Assembly (NCBI RefSeq): GCF_900188005.1 | Contig: NZ_FZNR01000008.1 | Location: forward strand, 1 to 64,000 | DNA: 64,000 bases | Reading direction: 5' to 3' | Source of the DNA: Actinoplanes regularis | GTDB taxonomy: Bacteria; Actinomycetota; Actinomycetes; Mycobacteriales; Micromonosporaceae | Part shown: positions 50,507-58,470 of the stretch, in pieces | How positions within the stretch are numbered: position 1 is the stretch's first letter | How the letters are laid out: each line of letters begins with the position of its first letter | Notes under the pieces: model-generated | What the model was told of the DNA's origin: nothing | The model's input: only the letters and a program-made list of their open reading frames with translations | Databases searched by the model: none | Made by a program: the position numbers and the translations under genes

Positions 50507-52036
50507 ATGGCGACGCCGACCCGTGACCAGAGTGAGCGCAACCTTCCGGCCCCAGCGGCCGTGGTGTCGTGCACGCCTCGGTGGTGTCTCGTGCTGAGCG
50601 CACGCCACCTCGGAGCGGCGACCCTGGCCGGATCCCTCGCGCTGGCCCCAGCGGCCGCGCCCGCCTTCGCCGCCGCGCCGTCGCAGAAGGCCCCGGCCGC
50701 GGTCGCCTTCGCCGCCGACTCGCCACAAACGGCCGCGACCACCCTCACCTTCGCCGCCGAGTCGCCACAGAAAGCCGCGACCACCGTCGCCTTCGCCGCC
50801 GAGCCGCTGCGGGGGCCGGTGCTGGCTGAGCCCGGCGTGACCGACGAGGTCATCGACGGCAGCATGCTGGTGGATCAGGGCGCCGCGACCGACGTCCGGG
50901 CCGACGAGTGGCAGTTGCAGACTCTCGACCTCACCGACGCCTGGACCTATGCGGACGGCAACGGGATCACGGTCGCCGTGCTCGACTCCGGGGTCGACGC
51001 GCACCACCCCGACCTGGAGGGTCAGGTGCTGCCCGGGCTGGACCTGGTGAACACCAAGGGCAATGGCGACACCGACCCGGTCGGTCACGGCACCACGGTG
51101 TCCGGCATCATCGCCGGCCGCAACGACGACAACACCGGCGTGGTCGGCATCGCCCCGAAAGCCAAGATCCTTCCGGTTCGGGTGCTGAACGAGCAGAACC
51201 GGTACGACGACGCCCTGATCGTGGCGAAAGGCCTGCGCTGGGCGGTCGACCACGGCGCCCGGGTGGTCAACATGTCGCTCGGTGGCAGTGCGAACAGCCC
51301 GGCGCTGGCCGCCGCCCTGGACTACGCGTTCGCCAAGGACGTGGTGGTGATCGCCTGCACCGGCAACGTCAGCGCCACCTACACCGGCACCGGCACCCCA
51401 GGAGTCTGGTACCCGGCTCGCGAGCCCGGCGTGATCGCGGTCGCCGGCATGGAACGCAACAGCACCGATCTCTGGTCCGGCTCGATCACCGGCAAGGAGA
51501 CCGTGGTCACCGCGCCCGCCACCGAACTGGTCGGGGCCAAGCCCGGCGGCTACTGGCGGGTGCAGGGCACCAGCTTCGCCGCTCCGATGGTGGCCGCCAC
51601 CGCGGCGCTGATCCGATCCCGCTGGCCGGACATGCCCGCCGCCGAGGTGATCAACCGGATCATCCGGACCGCCAAGGATCGCGGCGCACCGGGCCGGGAC
51701 AACGTCTTCGGCTTCGGCCTGATCGATCCGACCGGGGCGCTCACCGCCAGCGTGCCGGTGGTGGTGAGCAACCCGCTGGACAACACTCCGCCGGCCGGGG
51801 TGGCACGGTTCGGCAGTGCACCGGCGCCGGGCGAGGCCCAGTCCGCCCCGAGCGACGACGCCGGCCCGCAGACGACCGCCGCGGCACCGGGTACGAATGC
51901 CGGCGGCCTGGCCGCCCCGGAGACCGCCCGACCCGACGGCACGCAACGCGGCCGTCTGATCGCGATCGCCCTCTTCGTGACTTCAGCGCTGGTCGGCGCC
52001 GTCACCATCCGCCGCTTCGCCCGCACCGCGGGCTGA
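50507..52036 (+). CDS. mycP: Mycosin-like subtilase of the type VII system
   Basis: 509 residues. Signal peptide (LGAATLAGSLALAPAAAPAFA), three 14-residue repeats of the type SPQKAATTVAFAAE, then an S8 peptidase: Asp in ITVAVLDSGVDAHHPDLEGQ, His in PVGHGTTVSGIIAG, Ser in GTSFAAPMVAATAALIRSRW. A Pro/Ala linker and a C-terminal membrane helix (LIAIALFVTSALVGAVTI) finish the protein. Mycosins stabilise the ESX membrane complex and clip substrates. Its final codons overlap the first unit of the 70-nt repeat array that follows. Confidence 0.9.
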   Translation: MATPTRDQSERNLPAPAAVVSCTPRWCLVLSARHLGAATLAGSLALAPAAAPAFAAAPSQKAPAAVAFAADSPQTAATTLTFAAESPQKAATTVAFAAEPLRGPVLAEPGVTDEVIDGSMLVDQGAATDVRADEWQLQTLDLTDAWTYADGNGITVAVLDSGVDAHHPDLEGQVLPGLDLVNTKGNGDTDPVGHGTTVSGIIAGRNDDNTGVVGIAPKAKILPVRVLNEQNRYDDALIVAKGLRWAVDHGARVVNMSLGGSANSPALAAALDYAFAKDVVVIACTGNVSATYTGTGTPGVWYPAREPGVIAVAGMERNSTDLWSGSITGKETVVTAPATELVGAKPGGYWRVQGTSFAAPMVAATAALIRSRWPDMPAAEVINRIIRTAKDRGAPGRDNVFGFGLIDPTGALTASVPVVVSNPLDNTPPAGVARFGSAPAPGEAQSAPSDDAGPQTTAAAPGTNAGGLAAPETARPDGTQRGRLIAIALFVTSALVGAVTIRRFARTAG

Positions 52037-52440
52037 GGCCCCACCGGCTCGCGACGGCCCAGCTCCGCACACCGCAGGCTGAAGCCCTACCACCGGCTCG
52101 CGGTCCATGCGAAACGGCCCGCCTCCGCGCACCGCAGGCTGACCATCCGGCCTCGCCATCACCGGCTCGCAGACCGCGCGCAAGACAACCCGCCTCCGCG
52201 CACCGCAGGCCGACCCATCCAGCTTCACCACCACCGGCTCGCAGACCCTGCAAGACGACCTGCCTCCGCGCACCGCAGGCCGACCCATCCGGCCTCGCCA
52301 CCACCGGCTCGCAGACCCTGCAAGACGACCCGCCTCCGCGCACCGCAAGCCGACCCATCCAGCCTCGCCACCACCGGCTCGCAGACCGCGCGAGATGCCC
52401 CGCCTTCGCGCACCGCAGGCTGAACCGCCACCGGCTCGGA
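52020..52440. repeat. Seven-copy tandem repeat array (70-nt period) after mycP
   Basis: GCACCGCAGGC-type cores recur at about 52023, 52070, 52130, 52200, 52270, 52340 and 52410; the last five are exactly 70 bases apart and the first two are shorter. Each full unit contains CCACCGGCTCGCAGACC, a CAAGACGACC-like segment and CTCCGCGCACCGCAGGC. The first core is the mycP 3' end itself (CGC ACC GCG GGC TGA). Because 70 is not a multiple of three, apparent ORFs across it are not coding. The rest of the gap, to 52657, shows nothing recognisable. Confidence 0.85.
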
Positions 52441-52657
52441 TCCTCCCGTCGAGACGGTCGATCCGCACGACTGGACGGCCCCGGCTTCATGTCACGGCCC
52501 CTACGCCGGCGTGACACCGGTCCGGGGCCACTCGCGTTCGAAGAGCGGCTTGGGCTGTGAAGTCAGCGCCGACCACGCGTGCTGAGCAAAAGACCTGCTC
52601 AGGGCCGCGGGATGAGGAGGAACATGCCTGCTCAGGGTCGGCGTGGGAAGTGGAGGG

Positions 52658-53836
52658 TCAGGCGCACTCGCCGGTCTTGACGCCGCGGGTGCTCTCCCGG
52701 CCCAGCTTCGCAATCGGGGCGGCCTCGGCCGCGGTCAGGGCGAAGCCGACGTTCTTGTCATCGGCCGCGGCGGCGAAGATGACGCCGAGGATCTCGCCGT
52801 TCGGGGTGATCAGCGGGCCGCCGGAGTTGCCGCTGCGGACCAGGGATTTGATCGTGTAGATCTCGCGGGTGACGTCGCCCGACTCGTAGATGTCCGGTCC
52901 GGTGATGTCGCCGACGTCGCGGACCCGGGCGGACTGCGCGTTGTACGGCCCGTCCTGCGGATAGCCCAGCACGATCGCGCTCGCCCCGGACGTCGCCTGC
53001 TTCGCGACGAACGACAGAGCCTGAGCCTTCAGACCCGGGACCCGCAGCACCGCGAGGTCACGTTTCGGGTCGTAGACGACGACCGTGCCCTCCAGCTGCC
53101 CGCGGGACGTCTCCACCACCACGTCCCGGGTGCCGGCCACCACGTGCGCGTTGGTCATCACCCGCTCGTCCGCGTAGACGAAGCCCGTCCCCTCGATCCG
53201 CCGGGAACAGCTCGGCGCCGCGCCGAGCACCTTGAGCACGGCCTGCTTCGAGGTCTGCACGACCTTCGAGTTCCGCAACGCGGGGTCCGGCTCGGCGACC
53301 TCCTTGGCCTGGGTCCGGGAGAGGCCGCCGAAGACGTCCGGGAAGCCGTTGGTGTCCAGAGTCTCCCGCAGCGCCGAGGAGAGCGCCTGCGCCTGCTCCG
53401 GCATCAGACCGTTGATGCCGCCGAGGATCGCGCTGCTGCGCACCGCCTTGTTGATCGCCGGGAACGGGGTGGAACCCATCGGCACGGCGACCAGCCAGGC
53501 CGCCATCAGGACCGCGACCACCGACACGACCGCGCCGCCGGCGTCGTCGAGATGTTGCAGCGGCCGGTTGAAGATGGCATGACGCAGGCTGGTGCCGAGC
53601 CAGCCGGCCAGCGTCTGCCCGAGCACGGCCAGGGCGAGGATCACGGCGAGCGCGACGATCATGCGGACTGTTCCGTCAGCGAACTGCTTGGCCAGCAGCG
53701 GGCCGAGTTGCAGCCCGATCAGGACACCGCTGAAGAAGCCGCCGAGCGACAGCGCGCCGATCACAAAGCCCTGACGGTAGCCGCTGATCGCGAACAGCAG
53801 CATCAGCACGATCAGGAGAACATCGACCACGGGCAC
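52658..53836 (-). CDS. MarP-like membrane serine protease (CvpA plus trypsin domain)
   Basis: 392 residues. Four N-terminal membrane helices with the CvpA-type pattern (VVDVLLIVLMLLFAISGYRQ) precede a periplasmic trypsin-like domain with the triad His in MTNAHVVAG, Asp in DPKRDLAVLRV and Ser in VRSGNSGGPLI. Two cysteines may form the redox disulfide known in M. tuberculosis MarP, which protects cells against acid. GTG 53836. It stands at the end of a minus-strand run with nudix, tlpA and nth. Confidence 0.9.
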   Translation of the reverse strand: MPVVDVLLIVLMLLFAISGYRQGFVIGALSLGGFFSGVLIGLQLGPLLAKQFADGTVRMIVALAVILALAVLGQTLAGWLGTSLRHAIFNRPLQHLDDAGGAVVSVVAVLMAAWLVAVPMGSTPFPAINKAVRSSAILGGINGLMPEQAQALSSALRETLDTNGFPDVFGGLSRTQAKEVAEPDPALRNSKVVQTSKQAVLKVLGAAPSCSRRIEGTGFVYADERVMTNAHVVAGTRDVVVETSRGQLEGTVVVYDPKRDLAVLRVPGLKAQALSFVAKQATSGASAIVLGYPQDGPYNAQSARVRDVGDITGPDIYESGDVTREIYTIKSLVRSGNSGGPLITPNGEILGVIFAAAADDKNVGFALTAAEAAPIAKLGRESTRGVKTGECA

Positions 53837-53863
53837 TCACTCAACATAGAAGTCAGGCGCACG

Positions 53864-54589
53864 TCACGGCACCACCTCGTCGGGCGCGCCGCCACGCGCC
53901 GCGGGTACCGGCGCCGCGGCGACGGGCAGATCCACGATGCGACCCGGCTCCCAGGGGAGCGCCCAGCCCGCCATGTCGAGCAAAACCGAGATCACCCCCG
54001 CTGTGAAACCCCAGACGAACATTCCGCGCACCTGGAATGCCGGACCGGTCCAGCCGCTCGGGTGTCGCACCCGGATACGGTTCGCGGGGTCGACGAGTTC
54101 ACTTATCGGCAAACGTGCCACATGGGCGACCTCTTGGTGCTGCCGCGGGCGGACCGGATGCGGGTGCCGCCACCAGGCCAGCACCGGGGTGACCGAGAAC
54201 CGGCTGACCGGGATCCACAGCTCGGGCAGCAGGGCCAGCGCCTCGGCGCTGGGCGGGTCCAGGCCGACCTCCTCGTCGGCCTCGCGCAGCGCGGTCGCCA
54301 CCGCGTCGGCGTCCTCCGGGTCGGTGGCGCCGCCGGGGAAGGCCGGCTGGCCGGCGTGGTTGCGCATGGTCGCGGCCCGCTGAAGGATCAGCAGGTCGGG
54401 GCCGCCCGGGGTCTCGGCGGACGGCGGGCTCTCGCCGAGCAGCACCAGCACCGCGCTGGATCGCCCGCCGCCGGTCGGCGGGCGCAGCACGCTGAAGTCC
54501 TCCGCCCGGCAGGTGGCGGCCCGGGTCAGCAGCGGCTCGAACCAGGACGGAAGATCCGCCGGCCGGTTCAGCAGCACGCCGTGACTCAT
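53864..54589 (-). CDS. Nudix hydrolase, coenzyme A diphosphatase type
   Basis: 241 residues. The Nudix box is GGATDPEDADAVATALREAD followed by EEVGL, and the preceding LILQRAATMRNHAGQPAFPG has the signature (RxxxMRxHxGQxxFPG) of NudL/YeaB CoA pyrophosphatases. It likely cleaves CoA or its derivatives. ATG 54589 overlaps the tlpA-like stop by ATGA. A Pro/Ala-rich C-terminal stretch follows the domain. Confidence 0.9.
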   Translation of the reverse strand: MSHGVLLNRPADLPSWFEPLLTRAATCRAEDFSVLRPPTGGGRSSAVLVLLGESPPSAETPGGPDLLILQRAATMRNHAGQPAFPGGATDPEDADAVATALREADEEVGLDPPSAEALALLPELWIPVSRFSVTPVLAWWRHPHPVRPRQHQEVAHVARLPISELVDPANRIRVRHPSGWTGPAFQVRGMFVWGFTAGVISVLLDMAGWALPWEPGRIVDLPVAAAPVPAARGGAPDEVVP

Positions 54590-55128
54590 AGCCGGACCTC
54601 GAGGCCGGTGTGTTCCCGCACCTGCTCGGTCAGGTCGGCGGCGTCCATCGGATACCGGTGCACGTACATCTTTCCGGCGGCGTCGACGAAGACCGTGCTG
54701 GGCAGGCTGACCACGCCGAGCGCGGTGACCAGCTTGCGGTCCGGGTCGAACAGTGTCGGCATGCTGACCCCGTGGTCGGCCCCGAACGAGGCCGCCGCGG
54801 TCCGGGTGTCGTTGGTGTCCACTCCCAGCACGGTCAGCCGGCCCGCGGTGGCGTCGGCGAGCCGCTGGATGACCGGCAGTTCCTGCCGGCAGGGTCCGCA
54901 GTAGGACGCCCAGATGTTGATCACGGCGGGACCGCGCAGGTCAGCGAGACGGATCTGGCCGTCGCCGGTGAAGCAGGCGAGCGAGACGTCCGGGAGTTCG
55001 GTACCGCCGCCCGGCTGGGCGGCACAGGCCGCGAACGGCGATGGAGGCTCGGGTTCGGTGGGGGTGGCGGTGCATCCGGTGAGCAATACCGCGGCCGCCA
55101 CGACCGGCAGAATCCGGCCCAACCTCAC
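54586..55128 (-). CDS. TlpA-like thioredoxin-fold lipoprotein
   Basis: 180 residues. Signal peptide with lipobox LLTGC; a thioredoxin fold with the active-site WASYCGPCRQELPVIQRLA. PSTVFVDAAGKMYVHRYPMD contains the cis-Pro loop. It probably acts on extracytoplasmic disulfides, for example those of the nearby MarP-like protease or of cytochrome c maturation (inference). ATG 55128 overlaps the nth stop (ATGA). Confidence 0.9.
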   Translation of the reverse strand: MRLGRILPVVAAAVLLTGCTATPTEPEPPSPFAACAAQPGGGTELPDVSLACFTGDGQIRLADLRGPAVINIWASYCGPCRQELPVIQRLADATAGRLTVLGVDTNDTRTAAASFGADHGVSMPTLFDPDRKLVTALGVVSLPSTVFVDAAGKMYVHRYPMDAADLTEQVREHTGLEVRL

Positions 55129-56195
55129 AATCCCTCCGAGTCGACGAGCGAATTCTCTGAGCCGACGAGCGAGTCGTCCGAGCCGACGAGCGAGTTCTCC
55201 GAGCCGGCAAGCGAGTCATCCGTGCCGACGAGCGAGTTCTCCGAGCCGGCAAGCGAGTCCTCCGAGCCGGCAAGCGAGTCCTCCGAGCCGGCAAGCGAGT
55301 CGTCCGCCGAGCCCGCGAGTGGCTCTTCAGGAGCGAGCACAGCCCCGGCCGGCACCAGGTCGGGGTCGACCCCGGCGGCGGCCGCCAGCTCGCGAGCCCG
55401 AGGTCCCTTGAGGAGCTTCGCCGCCGGCGCGGCCTCGGTCGGCCCGGTCCCGTACGACGGACAGAGCGCGGTCAGCGTGCACGCCCCGCAGGCCGGCTTG
55501 CGCGCGTGGCACACCCGCCGCCCGTGGAAGATCACCTGATGCGACAGCATCGTCCAGTCGCGCTTCTCGATCAGGTCGGCGACCAGAAACTCGATCTTGA
55601 CCTCGTCCTGCTCGTCGACCCAGCCGAAGCGATTGGTGAGCCGCCGGAAGTGGGTGTCGACGGTGATGCCGGGCACGTCGAAGGCGTTACCGAGGATCAC
55701 GTTGGCCGTCTTGCGCCCGATCCCGGGCAGCGCGACCAACTCGACCAGCTTGCGGGGCAGCTCGCCGTCGTACTTCTCCTCGAGGACCTGGCCGAGCCGG
55801 ATCAACGAGTTGGTCTTGGCCCGGAAGAAGCCGGTGGGCCGGAGGATCTCCTCCATCGTGGCGCGGTCGGCCGCGGCATAGTCGGCGGCCGAGCGATACT
55901 TCTGGAAGAGCAGCGGGGTCACCTGATTGACGCGGACGTCGGTCGTCTGCGCCGAGAGGATGGTCGCCACGGCCAGCTCGAGCGGCGTGGTGAAGTCCAG
56001 TTCGCAGTGCGCGTCCGGATGCGTCTCGGCGAGCAGCCGGGCCATCTTCCGGGCCCGTCGTTTCCGCCCGATCGGCGTCTCGCCCCGGAACCGCTTCATC
56101 GACCGCGCCAGCACGGCGGTCCCCGGGTCGGCGGGCGCGGTGCGTGGGCGGGTCACCGGTAAAGAATACGTCGCTCGGCGGGACTCACCGGTCAC
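55125..56195 (-). CDS. nth: Endonuclease III with a repetitive C-terminal tail
   Basis: 356 residues. DNA glycosylase/AP lyase of base excision repair: the HhH motif LVALPGIGRKTANVILGNAF with its catalytic Lys, catalytic Asp in ITVDTHFRRLTNRFG, and the iron-sulfur Cys set in CHARKPACGACTLTALCPSY. The start GTG 56195 overlaps the capA stop (GTGA). After about residue 285 comes an unusual acidic tail made of eight or nine 7-residue units such as SLAGSED and SLVGSEN. These 21-nt repeats are absent from ordinary Nth (about 210-260 residues). Confidence 0.92.
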   Translation of the reverse strand: MTGESRRATYSLPVTRPRTAPADPGTAVLARSMKRFRGETPIGRKRRARKMARLLAETHPDAHCELDFTTPLELAVATILSAQTTDVRVNQVTPLLFQKYRSAADYAAADRATMEEILRPTGFFRAKTNSLIRLGQVLEEKYDGELPRKLVELVALPGIGRKTANVILGNAFDVPGITVDTHFRRLTNRFGWVDEQDEVKIEFLVADLIEKRDWTMLSHQVIFHGRRVCHARKPACGACTLTALCPSYGTGPTEAAPAAKLLKGPRARELAAAAGVDPDLVPAGAVLAPEEPLAGSADDSLAGSEDSLAGSEDSLAGSENSLVGTDDSLAGSENSLVGSDDSLVGSENSLVDSEGL

Positions 56196-57373
56196 GCGGC
56201 GGGCTTGATCGCCCCGTCGTCACCGATCGACGCCCCGGTCTCCGGGAAGTCCGCGGCGGTCAGGTCGGTGATCAACCCGCGACCGCGCTCGTTCGCGGTG
56301 TCGCGGGTGGGCAGCCCGTCGCCGTTGAGATAGGTGGAGACGAATTCGCCACCCACGTACGACCCGTCCTTGTTGAGGGTCACGCGCAGGATTCCCGCGT
56401 ACTTCAGATTGCCGTCCTTGCTGAGCGTGTGCCCGCCGCCGGCGAAGTTCCCCAGGCTGTACGCGATCAGCTTGCCCTTGTAGAACTCCATGCCCCGCAG
56501 CACGTGCGGCCCATGCCCGATGACCAGGTCGGCACCGGCGTCGATCACCGTATGGCTGAATTTGATCGGGTCGCCCCGGTTCTCGCTGCCGAGAATCTCG
56601 TTGCCCGGCTTGACGTGGTTCTTCGTCACGCCCTCGGCGCCCATGTGTGCCTGCACCACGACCAGGTCGGCCTCCGCCTCGGCCCGCTTCACGATCTCGC
56701 GGGCGTGCTCGAGGTCGTTCAGGTTGTTGGCGCCGGAGTACGGCGAGAAGCCGATCACCGCGACCTTGACGCCCTTGATTTCCAGGGTAGTGATCTTGTC
56801 TTGCTCGCCGGTGTATTCGAGCCCGGCGCCCTTGAGGGCTTCGATCGTGTTGCGGTAGCCGGCCGCGCCGAAGTCCTTGGCGTGGTTGTTGGCCGTGTTG
56901 AGCAGCTGGAAGCCGCCGTCCTTGAGGTGCTTGGCGTAGGACGGCGGGGAACGGAACGCGAAGCACTTGCTCGCTGCCGGGCTGCCGCATTTGGAGACGC
57001 CGGTGTCCTCGGTGAGCGGCTGTTCCAGGTTGCCCATCACCAGATCGGAAGCGAGGCTCTTGCGGACACCGTCGAAGAAGCCGGCACCGTTCTTCGGCGG
57101 CAACCCGTTCGGCGCGCTGGACATCATGATGTCCCCGGTGGCCGAGAGTGTCACCGATTCGACAGCGACCGACTCCACCCGGGCCGACGTGCTCTTGCCC
57201 GGGACCGCCGCGGCGCTGGCGGAGACCCAGACCGGGTCGTGGTCGTCGCTCCCCCGATTGGCCATGGCGACCCCACCGAGGGCTGTACCCGCGACCGCGA
57301 CGAGGACAAGGGCGACAATGAGGGCGGAACGACCCGAACCGCTCTCTCGGTGAGACTGGGGATGCGAATTCAT
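56192..57373 (-). CDS. CapA-family (PGA capsule synthesis-like) metallophosphatase, secreted
   Basis: 393 residues. A signal-anchor (SALIVALVLVAVAGTALGGV) is followed by the CapA domain: TLSATGDIMMSSAPNG, DLVMGNLEQPLT, LLNTANNHAKDFGAAGYRNT, VVVQAHMGAEG and LVIGHGPHVLRGMEFYKGKL supply the metallophosphatase Asp/His ligands. Members were named for poly-gamma-glutamate capsule synthesis, but many actinobacterial copies have no capsule operon, as here. ATG 57373 is preferred to earlier frames, which do not look protein-like. It diverges from crp across 205 bases. Confidence 0.85.
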   Translation of the reverse strand: MNSHPQSHRESGSGRSALIVALVLVAVAGTALGGVAMANRGSDDHDPVWVSASAAAVPGKSTSARVESVAVESVTLSATGDIMMSSAPNGLPPKNGAGFFDGVRKSLASDLVMGNLEQPLTEDTGVSKCGSPAASKCFAFRSPPSYAKHLKDGGFQLLNTANNHAKDFGAAGYRNTIEALKGAGLEYTGEQDKITTLEIKGVKVAVIGFSPYSGANNLNDLEHAREIVKRAEAEADLVVVQAHMGAEGVTKNHVKPGNEILGSENRGDPIKFSHTVIDAGADLVIGHGPHVLRGMEFYKGKLIAYSLGNFAGGGHTLSKDGNLKYAGILRVTLNKDGSYVGGEFVSTYLNGDGLPTRDTANERGRGLITDLTAADFPETGASIGDDGAIKPAA

Positions 57374-57578
57374 CGACGGGGACGATACCGTCGCCTGGCA
57401 AGCGGGGGCGACCGACGAAAGTGCCGTCCCGATATGCCCGGACCGTCGAATTGTCACCACCGGTCTCGGCGAATCTGGTTACCGTCCAGTATCTGGATCA
57501 AGGGGTGGCCGCCCGTTTCCCGCCCGCGTGCGCCTAGACTGATCGAGCGCAGACGTTGCGCGTTTCGGAGGTGCGGCG

Positions 57579-58256
57579 ATGGATGAGGTACTGGCGCGCA
57601 GCGGAATCTTCCAGGGCGTTGACCCGGAAGCCGCAGAGGCGCTCGCCAAGGAGATGGACACGATCGAAGTCCGCAAGGGCGACGTGGTCTTCAACGAGGG
57701 CGAGGCCGGCGACAGCCTGTATATCGTTCTGTCCGGGAAGATCAAGCTCGGTCGCCGGGCGGCGGACGGACGGCAGAACCTCGTCTCCATCATGGGTCCG
57801 TCCGACATGCTGGGCGAGCTCTCCCTCTTCGACCCAGGCCCGCGCACGGCGACGGCGACCGCGGTGACCGACAGCCGGCTCGCCCGGCTGAAGAAGTCGT
57901 CGCTGCGTCCGTGGCTGAACAACCGGCCCGAGATCGCCGAGCAGCTGCTGCGAGTGCTGGCCCGGCGGCTGCGGCGCACCAACGACGCGCTGGCCGACCT
58001 GATCTTCACCGACGTGCCCGGCCGGGTCGCGAAGAACCTGCTGCAGATGGCCGGCCGGTTCGGTACCCGGGACGGCGGCGTCCTGCGCGTCACGCACGAC
58101 CTCACCCAGGAGGAGCTGGCCCAGCTGGTCGGCGCGTCCCGCGAAACGGTGAACAAGGCGCTCGCCGACTTCGCCTCCCGCGCCTGGCTGCGGCTGGACG
58201 GCAAGAGCGTCATCATCCTCGATCCGGAGCGGCTCGCCCGGCGCGCTCGCGTCTGA
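57579..58256 (+). CDS. Crp/Fnr-family transcriptional regulator
   Basis: 225 residues. N-terminal cyclic-nucleotide-binding domain (GDVVFNEGEAGDSLYIVLSG; DMLGELSLFDPGPRTATATA with the phosphate-binding cassette Glu/Arg) and C-terminal winged helix-turn-helix (LTQEELAQLVGASRETVNKA). Close to actinobacterial Crp/GlxR, which control carbon and development genes. GTGCGGCG ATG context with GGAGGTG upstream of ATG 57579. Monocistronic; a strong terminator follows. Confidence 0.93.
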   Translation: MDEVLARSGIFQGVDPEAAEALAKEMDTIEVRKGDVVFNEGEAGDSLYIVLSGKIKLGRRAADGRQNLVSIMGPSDMLGELSLFDPGPRTATATAVTDSRLARLKKSSLRPWLNNRPEIAEQLLRVLARRLRRTNDALADLIFTDVPGRVAKNLLQMAGRFGTRDGGVLRVTHDLTQEELAQLVGASRETVNKALADFASRAWLRLDGKSVIILDPERLARRARV

Positions 58257-58276
58257 CCCTCCACCGCACTACGTCG

Positions 58277-58308
58277 TTGAGGGGCTGTCCTGCGGGACAG
58301 CCCCTCAA
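58277..58308 (+). terminator. Rho-independent-type terminator after crp
   Basis: TTGAGGGGCTGTCC and its perfect complement, 14 bp with a TGCG loop, 20 bases after the crp stop. A smaller hairpin (CCGGGC/GCCCGG) lies at 58336-58353 in the otherwise empty gap before the carboxylase genes. Confidence 0.85.
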
Positions 58309-58470
58309 ACGTGCTTGATCCACTCTTCCCGGTGACCGGGCCTCGAAGCCCGGATCCGTGTCGCGCCCGCACAGCCACTCGTTACGGAGGTGGCCGAGAG
58401 GCACTGGCGGGACAGGGAAGGGCGCGGCATTGAACGCAGGTAGGCGCGTAGCGGGCATCGGGGTGCCGTC

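Noticed and set aside
52020..52440. 70-nt repeats as a possible CRISPR array
   Set aside because: The whole unit is repeated with little variation, so there are no distinct spacers; no cas genes nearby.
53864..55200. Plus-strand open frames across the Nudix, TlpA and nth genes
   Set aside because: They are shadows of minus-strand genes that have clear catalytic motifs and ATGA couplings.
58380..58440. tRNA-Ser-like beginning (GGAGGTGGCCGAGAGGC)
   Set aside because: No matching acceptor 3' half, anticodon stem or T-loop follows at the right distance.
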